From: Acidimicrobiia bacterium
GTDB taxonomy: Bacteria; Actinomycetota; Acidimicrobiia; Spongiisociales; ZC4RG35
Length of the DNA: 5,022 nt
Direction of reading: 5' to 3'
Assembly (NCBI GenBank): GCA_029865445.1
Contig: JAOUGY010000279.1
Location: 1-5,022, forward strand
A program made the translations under genes and the position numbers. This document shows positions 1 through 5,022 of this stretch, one piece after another. The notes beneath the pieces are model-generated. The model was given only the letters and a program-made list of their open reading frames with translations, ran no database searches and was not told the DNA's origin. How positions within the stretch are numbered: the stretch's first letter is position 1; each line of letters begins with the position of its first letter.

Positions 1-117
1 GTGGCGCTGGGCGCCATCGTGGCCGAAGAGCTCTACGGCATCACCGTTCCCGTGGTGGTGGCCGACCCCGACCTCATCCCCCGCAACACCACCGTCACCA
101 TCGACCCCCCTTCCTGA
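1..117 (+). CDS. C-terminal end of a probable aconitase-X swivel (DUF126) subunit, 5' end outside window
   Basis: Frame 1 is open from the first base to a TGA at 115-117, giving 38 residues of a protein C-terminus. The segment LGAIVAEELYGITVPVVVAD followed by a short polar tail resembles the end of DUF126 / aconitase-X swivel-domain proteins. These typically finish with a phrase such as 'lG.ivAeE.fg..iPVv' and a short strand carrying small and charged residues. In that family the small swivel subunit pairs with a large subunit to form an Fe-S dehydratase, known for example as cis-3-hydroxy-L-proline dehydratase or phosphomevalonate dehydratase. The GTG at position 1 is an internal codon as far as can be seen. 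The gene converges on the minus-strand dehydrogenase, and its stop codon overlaps the start of the palindromic repeat. The family call rests on memory of a short C-terminal signature and is tentative; that the frame is coding is more certain. Confidence 0.5.
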   Translation: MALGAIVAEELYGITVPVVVADPDLIPRNTTVTIDPPS

Positions 118-166
118 AATTGCGTACGCCAGTGCCGTATCCGGCACTGAGCTACGCAATTTCGGG
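117..166 (+). repeat. Nested palindromic element, copy 1 (possible bidirectional terminator)
   Basis: An outer inverted repeat, GAAATTGCGTA (116-126) with TACGCAATTTC (153-163), encloses an inner one, CAGTGCCG (130-137) with CGGCACTG (142-149), around a TATC loop. The two stems are separated by a 3x3 internal mismatch (127-129 against 150-152). In RNA the outer stem can be extended by U-G and C-G pairs through 111-115 and 164-168. A second copy lies at 1249-1298 on the opposite strand, with 47 of 50 positions identical; the differences are two loop bases and position 129. The element overlaps the stop of the left gene (TGA 115-117) and contains the stop of the MDR gene (152-154, minus). It sits between convergent genes, so a bidirectional terminator role is plausible, but only three T residues follow the stem, so it is not a classical intrinsic terminator. 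Confidence 0.88.
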
Positions 167-1228
167 GGTCTGTGCCGCGACCTCCACGACGATCGAGCCG
201 ACATGGCGTTTCGCCATGAACGCCTCCTGCGCGGCCGCCATCTCGACCAGGGGAAACGTCGCCGCCACGATCGGTCTGATCTCGCCGCGTTCGATGTATC
301 CGATAAGTTTCTCGAACACCACCCGTGGGAGGACCGTCGCTCCGTGGAAGGTCAGGTCGTTCAGATAGAGCGTCCGCAGGTCGAGTGAGACGACCGGTCC
401 GCCGATCGCACCGGCCGTCGTGTAGTGCCCGCCGCGACGGATCGTCTCCAACAGGATGGGAAACAGATCTCCCCCCACGACGTCCGCGAACACGTCCACC
501 CCGCCGGTGGCGTCCAGGACCGCGGCGGCGAGGTCTTCGTCGGCCCGGTCGACCACCACCTCCGCCCCGATTTCGAGCACGGAGTCCATCTTCGACCGGC
601 TCGTGACCGCGACGACCCTGGCGCCACGCCGACGAGCGAGTTGGATCAGACCGCCCCCCACCCCACCTGAAGCTCCTGTGACGAGCACCCACTGTCCCTC
701 ACGCACGGCTGCCCGGTGCAGCATGTGCTCGGCGGTGGCGTAGGAGCAGGGAAAACTCGCCAAGTCCGAGTCGGCCAGATCCGACCGCACGAGGTGGGCG
801 TTGCCGACAGGGACGACGACGTATTCGGCGTAGCCGCCGTCGACTTCGGATCCAAGGTACCGAGCGCCGGCCAGGTCGCCGTCGGGAGCCCGCAGCCAGG
901 CGTCCACGAGCACCCGCTCGCCGATCCGGGATCGGTCGATGTCGGGGCCGGCGTCAACGATGCGTCCGCACGGGTCGGCGCCCTGGATGCGTGGGAACGT
1001 GAGCCCGCCACCCCAGGAACCGTCGACTCCCGCCTCGGCCCCCTCACCCGTAGGACCGGTCACGCTCTTGGCGTACCACCCGGTCCTGGTGTTGATGTCG
1101 GTGTTGTTCATCCCGCAGGCCGCGACCTCGATCAGCACCTCGCCCGGGCCCGGTACCGGAACCGGCACGTCGGTTCGATACTCGAGCTTGTCGAGCCCGC
1201 CGTGACCGGTCAGGAGAACGGCGCGCAT
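152..1228 (-). CDS. Medium-chain dehydrogenase/reductase, quinone-oxidoreductase / alcohol-dehydrogenase-like
   Basis: The 358-residue protein has the usual length and two-domain layout of the MDR superfamily. The N-terminal GroES-like domain (about 1-150) contains the PGPGEVLIEV strand-turn (26-35), the ACGMNNTDI segment (37-45) and GADPCG (83-88). The nucleotide-binding domain (about 155-320) has the glycine-rich motif GASGGVGGG at 185-193, which binds NAD(P)H. Cys38 and Cys161 sit where two catalytic zinc ligands of classical alcohol dehydrogenases lie. The GHE motif reads GAD, so the histidine ligand appears absent, and no four-cysteine structural zinc lobe is visible. A zinc-poor or zinc-free NADPH-dependent oxidoreductase is therefore more likely than a classical alcohol dehydrogenase; the substrate is unknown. 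The ATG at 1228 fits the family N-terminus (MRAVLLTGHGGLDKL). Ribosome binding is weak, with only a GGGG run 9 bases upstream. The last residues (PEIA) and TAG stop are encoded by the palindromic element. It lies 78 bases downstream of the GcvT-family gene on the same strand, possibly in one transcript. Confidence 0.92.
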   Translation of the reverse strand: MRAVLLTGHGGLDKLEYRTDVPVPVPGPGEVLIEVAACGMNNTDINTRTGWYAKSVTGPTGEGAEAGVDGSWGGGLTFPRIQGADPCGRIVDAGPDIDRSRIGERVLVDAWLRAPDGDLAGARYLGSEVDGGYAEYVVVPVGNAHLVRSDLADSDLASFPCSYATAEHMLHRAAVREGQWVLVTGASGGVGGGLIQLARRRGARVVAVTSRSKMDSVLEIGAEVVVDRADEDLAAAVLDATGGVDVFADVVGGDLFPILLETIRRGGHYTTAGAIGGPVVSLDLRTLYLNDLTFHGATVLPRVVFEKLIGYIERGEIRPIVAATFPLVEMAAAQEAFMAKRHVGSIVVEVAAQTPEIA

Positions 1229-1248
1229 CTCAGCGAGCCCCGTCCCAA

Positions 1249-1298
1249 CCCGAAATTGCGTAGCTCAGTGCCGTATGCGGCACTGACGTACGCAATTT
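1249..1298 (-). repeat. Nested palindromic element, copy 2, between the GcvT-family and MDR genes
   Basis: This copy has the same architecture as the element at 117-166, read on the minus strand. The outer arms are AAATTGCGTA (1253-1262) and TACGCAATTT (1289-1298). The inner arms are TCAGTGCCG (1265-1273) and CGGCACTGA (1278-1286), with a TATG loop on plus. The GC/CG mismatch between inner and outer stems (1263-1264 against 1287-1288) is kept in both copies. A CCC/GGG extension (1249-1251 with 1299-1301) is possible past one bulged G at 1252. The element ends 8 bases beyond the stop of the GcvT-family gene and about 20 bases before the MDR start, filling most of the 78-base gap. In a shared transcript it would form a strong intercistronic hairpin that could attenuate, protect or terminate. 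No T-run follows the stem on the minus strand (the sequence continues CGGG). Confidence 0.88.
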
Positions 1299-1306
1299 GG
1301 GCAGCA

Positions 1307-3715
1307 TCAGGCGCGCATGGCGTGGCCGGCAGGGTCGTGAGGCGAAGCCGCGATCACGCGGCACGGCCGTTCGACACCGACGATGTGGGTGGTGAGATCC
1401 GACCCCACCTCCGCCCGGTCGATCAGCGCCATCGCCAGGCTCTTTCCCACCGTGTGCCCGTATCCGCCCGAGGTGATGTAACCCACTCGCCGACCGCCCG
1501 CCCACACCGGCTCGTAGCCGGTGGCGTCGGCGTCGATGGCGTCGACCTCCAACGTGACCAGCGTCCGGGTGGCCGAATCGCTCTCGCGTTCAGCGCGGGC
1601 GGCCGCCTCTCCCACGAAACCGGTCTTCTTCCAGTCGATCCAGCGGTCCATCCCCGTCTCGGCAGGTGTGTACTCCTGGCGGAACTCGGTCGACCAGATG
1701 CCGAAGCTCTTCTCCAACCGAAGAGACAGCAGGGCGTTGTACCCGTATTCGACGGCCCCCAGGTCGCGACCGGCTTCCACCAGCAGTCTGCGCAATGCGA
1801 CGTGTTCGGCGGCGGAACAGTGGATCTCGTACCCCAGCTCACCCGTCACCGAGATCCGGCCCACCTTGGCCCGGATCAGCCCCACGTCCATGGTCCGGGC
1901 CGCCATGAAAGGCATCTCCTCAGACGACACGTCGTCGTGGGTGACCGCCTCGAGCAGATCGCGCGACTTCGGACCGGACAGCGAGAACCCGACCACCGCG
2001 TCGGAGATATCGCGGACCGTCACCCCCGCTTCGTGGTGATCGTTGAACCACCTCATGTGCCAGGCCCGCAGGTAGTACGAGCCCATGATCCACCATGTCC
2101 CGTCACCCCAGTTGATAACGGTCAGGTCACCCTTGAGCTTGCCGGTGTGTCCGAGCATCGGCGCCAGCCTCATGCGGCCAGGGCCCGGCAGCCGTCCAGC
2201 CAGCATCCGATTCAGCCAATCCTCGGCAGCGGGACCGGTCACCTCGTACCGGGAGAACCCGGCGATGTCGAGGATGCCGACGCCGGATCGAACCTGCCGG
2301 CATTCCTCTCCGACGATGTCGAAGGCGTTCGAGCGTCTCAGCGACGGGATCTCCTCGAACCCGTCGGGGGCGAAGTAGATCGGAACCTCGAGGCCCCACG
2401 AAACACCCCAACGGGCACCCGCCTCGGTCATGGCGTCGTAGGCCGGGGCCATGCGCAGCGGCCGACCTGCCCAGAGCTGCTCGTTGGGATAGGTCATCAC
2501 GAATCGGCGCGAATAGAACTGTCCGGTGGTCTGGCGGATGTACTCCCGGTTCTCCGCGTAGGGACCGAACCGGGCGACGTCCATGCCGTAGATGTCCTCC
2601 TCCGGCTCACCGTGGATCATCCACTCCGCCAGAGCCTTGCCCACACCTCCTCCCTGGAGGAACCCGGCCATCACCGCACACGCCGACCAGTAGTTGCGCA
2701 GGCCGGGGACGGGACCCACCAGCGGGTTGCCGTCCGGCGAGAACGTGAACGCGCCGTTCACCCACTGTTTGATGCCGGTCCGTTCGAGCGCCGGGTACCG
2801 GTTCATGGCGATCGACAGTTCGTGCTCGATCCGATCGACATCGGGGGGAAGCAGCTCGATCCCGTAGTTCCACGGTGCTCCGTCGATGCTCCAGTGTTTG
2901 TGATCTATCTCGTAGATGCCCACGAGCATGCCTTGCAGCTCCGGTCGGGCGTAGGTGAATCCGTCGAGGTCGATCATCATGGGGATCTCCCCGCCGAACG
3001 CCTCCAGCTCAGGGATCGACTCGGTCACGAGGTAGTGGTGGGCGAGCGGCGACACGGGCAACTCGACCCCGGCCATGCGCCCCACCTGTTTCGCCCAGAG
3101 CCCGCCGGCGTTCACGACGTGTTCGGCGGCGATCGTCCCCTTCTCGGTGATGACGTCCCAACCACCGTCCGAGCGAGGTTTCAGGTCGATCACCCGGTTG
3201 TGCTCGATCACCTCTGCGCCGCGATTGCGGGCGCCGCGGGCATAGGCATGCACCACGGCAGACGGGTCGATGTACCCCTCGCGGTCTGCCCACATCCCGC
3301 CGTACACACCGTCGAGATTGATGATCGGACAGCGCTCTTTGATCTCGTCTGGCGTGATGAGGCGCACGTCCTCGATCCCCATCGTCTGGAAGATGCGGTA
3401 AGCGCTCTGGAGCCACTCCCAGCGGACGGGCTCGCAGGCGAAGGTGATGCCACCGTGCATGTGCATGCCGATGTCCATGCCGGTCTCGTCGGCGATCTCG
3501 TTGAGCAGGTCGATCGTGTAGGCCTGGAGGGCGGCGATGTTGGGGTCGGCGTTCAGGGCGTGGACGCCGCCGGCGGCGTGCCAGCTGGAGCCGGCCGTGA
3601 GGACCGACCGTTCGAGGATCGCCACGTCGCTCCAACCGAACTTGGTCAGGTGGTAGGCGACGCTTGCTCCCACCACGCCGCCGCCGATGACCACGACCCG
3701 GTACTGAGACTTCAT
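1307..3715 (-). CDS. GcvT-family FAD-dependent oxidoreductase (dimethylglycine/sarcosine dehydrogenase-like)
   Basis: The 802-residue protein combines an N-terminal DAO-type flavin domain (about 6-390), a short FAO_M-type linker domain (about 395-450), a GcvT folate-binding domain (about 455-690) and a GcvT C-terminal barrel (about 690-790). The dinucleotide motif GGGVVG is at 11-16, with the ribose-binding acid Glu35. The SSWHAAG motif places His46 where dimethylglycine and sarcosine dehydrogenases attach FAD covalently. In the T domain, Asp530 in KGDLTV aligns by motif with the aspartate implicated in folate chemistry in dimethylglycine oxidase. A later segment with LRLEKSFGIW and DWKKTGFVG is also typical. 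Family members oxidatively demethylate N-methyl amines and pass the C1 unit to tetrahydrofolate; the substrate here could be dimethylglycine, sarcosine or another N-methylated compound. The ATG at 3715 is chosen because the flavin motif begins nine codons later and a good ribosome-binding site precedes it. The frame stays open upstream to 4675, but that part is antisense to the permease and is not coding. Confidence 0.95.
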   Translation of the reverse strand: MKSQYRVVVIGGGVVGASVAYHLTKFGWSDVAILERSVLTAGSSWHAAGGVHALNADPNIAALQAYTIDLLNEIADETGMDIGMHMHGGITFACEPVRWEWLQSAYRIFQTMGIEDVRLITPDEIKERCPIINLDGVYGGMWADREGYIDPSAVVHAYARGARNRGAEVIEHNRVIDLKPRSDGGWDVITEKGTIAAEHVVNAGGLWAKQVGRMAGVELPVSPLAHHYLVTESIPELEAFGGEIPMMIDLDGFTYARPELQGMLVGIYEIDHKHWSIDGAPWNYGIELLPPDVDRIEHELSIAMNRYPALERTGIKQWVNGAFTFSPDGNPLVGPVPGLRNYWSACAVMAGFLQGGGVGKALAEWMIHGEPEEDIYGMDVARFGPYAENREYIRQTTGQFYSRRFVMTYPNEQLWAGRPLRMAPAYDAMTEAGARWGVSWGLEVPIYFAPDGFEEIPSLRRSNAFDIVGEECRQVRSGVGILDIAGFSRYEVTGPAAEDWLNRMLAGRLPGPGRMRLAPMLGHTGKLKGDLTVINWGDGTWWIMGSYYLRAWHMRWFNDHHEAGVTVRDISDAVVGFSLSGPKSRDLLEAVTHDDVSSEEMPFMAARTMDVGLIRAKVGRISVTGELGYEIHCSAAEHVALRRLLVEAGRDLGAVEYGYNALLSLRLEKSFGIWSTEFRQEYTPAETGMDRWIDWKKTGFVGEAAARAERESDSATRTLVTLEVDAIDADATGYEPVWAGGRRVGYITSGGYGHTVGKSLAMALIDRAEVGSDLTTHIVGVERPCRVIAASPHDPAGHAMRA

Positions 3716-3721
3716 CGCGCG

Positions 3722-3728
3722 CTCCTCT
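3722..3728 (-). promoter_or_regulatory. Ribosome-binding site of the GcvT-family gene
   Basis: On the minus strand the sequence reads AGAGGAG, then six bases (CGCGCG), then the ATG at 3715. Match and spacing are both good. This fixes the start at 3715 although the frame is open for another 320 codons upstream. Confidence 0.8.
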
Positions 3729-3787
3729 CTCGCCCGCCATCGACTGTACACACCTGTCCAGGCCCCCCGCCGGGCGAACCCCCATCG

Positions 3788-3834
3788 TTTTGACGCACGA
3801 AACGCAGCAATATGCTGCGTTTCGTGCGTGAAAA
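3788..3834. promoter_or_regulatory. Long perfect palindrome in the divergent intergenic region (candidate operator or cruciform)
   Basis: The left arm ACGCACGAAACGCAGCA (3793-3809) and the right arm TGCTGCGTTTCGTGCGT (3813-3829) are perfect reverse complements around the centre ATA (3810-3812). After one G/G mismatch the symmetry continues with TTTT (3788-3791) against AAAA (3831-3834). It lies between the divergent GcvT-family gene (start 3715) and the permease gene. A TTGACG (3790-3795) and a TATGCT (3811-3816), 15 bases apart, resemble plus-strand -35 and -10 boxes, although the spacer is short. A dimeric regulator controlling both genes would fit the position, but arms this long and exact exceed most operators. 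It is not homologous to the elements at 117-166 and 1249-1298. The palindrome is certain; its function is inferred. Confidence 0.85.
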
Positions 3835-5022
3835 TCGGGGCTGGGTCGGGTCGGGGAGGGCGATGGTGTGCCTCGGGCTGGGCGTGCTCATGTCGCACGG
3901 GTTCGGCCTGTCGCTTCTCCCGGCGATGCTCCCGAACATCTCCCGGGACCTCGGAGTCGGATACGACACGCTCGGGCTCGTGGTCGCCTCCGGACTCGTG
4001 GCATACGCCGCCGGCGCTGCCTCGACTGCGCGGATCCTTCCCGGCCGGTCGGCACGGGGGGTGTTGATGGCAACGCTCATCGTGGATGCGGTGGGGCTGG
4101 GAGCATCCGCGACCGCCACGGGGCCGGCGGGACTCGGCGTCGCGGCCGCCGCCCTCGGGTTCGTCGCCCCCATCTCCTGGTCGGCGACGCTTCATCTGGT
4201 GACCGAGACAGTCGACCCGGCGCGGCGAGGCACCGTGATGTCCGCCGCTTCCGGTGGAGCGGCGTTCGGCGTCCTCCTCAATGGAGTGCTGGTTCAGACG
4301 TCCGCCTCGGTCCACTCCTGGAGACTCTCGTTCGTGCTCGCAGCATCGCTGTCGGCAATCCCACTGCTGTGGAGTCGATGGCTGTTCCCAGCAGAGATCA
4401 CAGTCCAACACTCGCGCGGACCCAAACGAGGGGTGCTGTCCGATCGATGGGGACGCATCCTGGTGGTGGCAGGGCTGGCTGCCGGCGTGTCCGGATTTCC
4501 GTTCAACGCCTTCCTCACCGCCACCGCCGTCGACGAACTCGACACCGGGTCGCTTGCGGCCGCGGCGCTGTGGTGGCTGATCGGTGGGTTCGGCACGCTC
4601 GCGGCCCCGGTTTTCGGCCGCCTTGGGGACCGATACGCCCCGACGCTCGGTCTCCTCGTAGGCGCTGTCCTCCACGGCGCGGGGTTGGTCTTCCTCTTCG
4701 CGACGTGGAGTTACCTCGGACTGGTCGTGGCCGCGGTCGGTTTCGCGTCCATGAACTACCCGATCTGGGGCTTGGTCGGCGCCGCCGCCGCCAACCGGTT
4801 CCCGCCGGAGACGGCAGTCCGCATCACCTCACTCGGGCTGCTGGCGGCGTCACTCGGCGGGGCGACCGCAAACGCCGCGACCGGTGTGTGGATCGAGCGG
4901 ACCGGCAGCTTCCGCGGTCCGGTGCTGGTGATGATCGGGGTCATCGGGGCACAGGCGGTCTGGTATGCCAAGCGCCTCTCCTCGGACCGCCCCGACATCA
5001 ACCTCGCGGGTACCCCAGGGTC
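3812..5022 (+). CDS. MFS permease, YbfB/YjiJ-like, 3' end outside window
   Basis: The frame is open from a stop at 3791-3793 to the end of the window. Starting at ATG 3812 it gives 403 residues, close to the full length of a 12-helix major facilitator, so the stop probably lies just outside. Hydrophobic helices alternate with short basic loops throughout. The loop motif FGRLGDRY (residues 268-275) is the second-half copy of MFS motif A; the first-half copy (around ARILPGRSARGVL) is degenerate. The stretch with PFNAFLTATAVDEL and ALWWLIGGFGTLAAP recalls YbfB/YjiJ-like permeases. It should act in the inner membrane; the substrate is unknown, but the divergent GcvT-family gene suggests an N-methylated amine or amino acid. 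The start is uncertain. ATG 3812 has no Shine-Dalgarno and begins in the centre of a palindrome, though LRFVRENRGW looks like a genuine MFS N-terminus. ATG 3863 or GTG 3866 follow a GGGGAGGG and also precede the first helix. Confidence 0.9.
   Translation, partial: MLRFVRENRGWVGSGRAMVCLGLGVLMSHGFGLSLLPAMLPNISRDLGVGYDTLGLVVASGLVAYAAGAASTARILPGRSARGVLMATLIVDAVGLGASATATGPAGLGVAAAALGFVAPISWSATLHLVTETVDPARRGTVMSAASGGAAFGVLLNGVLVQTSASVHSWRLSFVLAASLSAIPLLWSRWLFPAEITVQHSRGPKRGVLSDRWGRILVVAGLAAGVSGFPFNAFLTATAVDELDTGSLAAAALWWLIGGFGTLAAPVFGRLGDRYAPTLGLLVGAVLHGAGLVFLFATWSYLGLVVAAVGFASMNYPIWGLVGAAAANRFPPETAVRITSLGLLAASLGGATANAATGVWIERTGSFRGPVLVMIGVIGAQAVWYAKRLSSDRPDINLAGTPG
3853..3860 (+). promoter_or_regulatory. 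Possible ribosome-binding site for an internal permease start
   Basis: GGGGAGGG contains GGAGG (3855-3859). It stands 3 bases before ATG 3863, which is tight, and 6 bases before GTG 3866, which is well spaced. If the TATGCT at 3811-3816 is a real -10 box, transcription would begin near 3823. Translation could then only start here, not at ATG 3812. It may equally be chance in a G-rich stretch that codes for GSGRA. Confidence 0.4.

Noticed and set aside
116..168. Copy 1 as a classical intrinsic terminator
   Set aside because: The stem is followed by only three T residues and then a G run on plus (A/G-rich on minus), so the standard U-tract is missing. It is kept as a repeat with possible terminator function.
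33..692. Minus-strand open frame of 219 codons overlapping the MDR gene in another frame
   Set aside because: The Arg/Gly-rich translation lacks motifs and is out of frame with the recognisable MDR protein.
3743..3760. TACAGT (3743-3748, minus) and TGGACA (3755-3760, minus) as promoter boxes for the GcvT-family gene
   Set aside because: The hexamers are only 6 bases apart, which cannot form one promoter. TACAGT alone could be a -10 box, but no -35 box is visible at the right distance.
716..3793. Very long plus-strand open frame (1025 codons) antisense to the MDR and GcvT-family genes
   Set aside because: Its translation is low-complexity, rich in Arg, His, Asp, Val and Gly with no domain motif, as expected of the antisense frame of GC-rich genes. 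The minus-strand genes carry clear family motifs.
3788..3834. Third copy of the 50-base nested palindrome
   Set aside because: The arm sequences differ, there is no inner/outer stem arrangement, and only a short ACGCA is shared, so it is treated as an unrelated palindrome.
3712..4173. Minus-strand open frame of 153 codons opposite the permease start
   Set aside because: The Ala/Pro/Ser/Thr-rich shadow of a GC-rich membrane protein gene; it has no ribosome-binding site or motif.
3716..4675. 320-codon upstream extension of the GcvT-family frame
   Set aside because: It is antisense to the permease, of shadow composition (Arg, Gly, Glu, Pro, His), and it precedes a well-placed ribosome-binding site and the canonical flavin-motif N-terminus at 3715.

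Overview
The window is a GC-rich bacterial chromosome segment (G/C dominates third codon positions; overall GC was not computed). The protein types and codon habits would suit a high-GC actinobacterium or an alphaproteobacterium; nothing in the window settles which. There are no rRNA, tRNA, CRISPR, integrase or transposase genes.

Layout from left to right. Positions 1-117 hold the last codons of a plus-strand gene, probably the swivel-domain (DUF126) subunit of an aconitase-X type dehydratase. It converges on a minus-strand gene (152-1228) for a medium-chain dehydrogenase/reductase of the quinone-oxidoreductase/alcohol-dehydrogenase type. Upstream of that, on the same strand, is a large gene (1307-3715) for an 802-residue GcvT-family flavoprotein of the dimethylglycine/sarcosine dehydrogenase type. 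A compact divergent intergenic region (3716-3811) separates it from a plus-strand gene running off the right edge (3812-5022), a major facilitator superfamily permease of the YbfB/YjiJ-like type.

The genes read as a small catabolic neighbourhood. A permease could import a substrate, the flavin/folate enzyme could oxidatively demethylate an N-methylated amine or amino acid, and the MDR enzyme and the aconitase-X type dehydratase could act on related intermediates. This shared role is inferred from proximity; no substrate can be read from the sequence.

The most unusual content is non-coding. A 50-base nested-palindrome element occurs twice (117-166 on plus, 1249-1298 on minus; 47 of 50 positions identical) in inverted orientation, bracketing the MDR gene almost exactly. 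The first copy contains the MDR stop codon and overlaps the stop codon of the convergent gene. A third, unrelated palindrome (3793-3829, two perfect 17-base arms around a 3-base centre) sits between the divergent flavoenzyme and permease genes, and the first possible permease ATG begins in its centre. All intergenic stretches are shorter than 100 bases.
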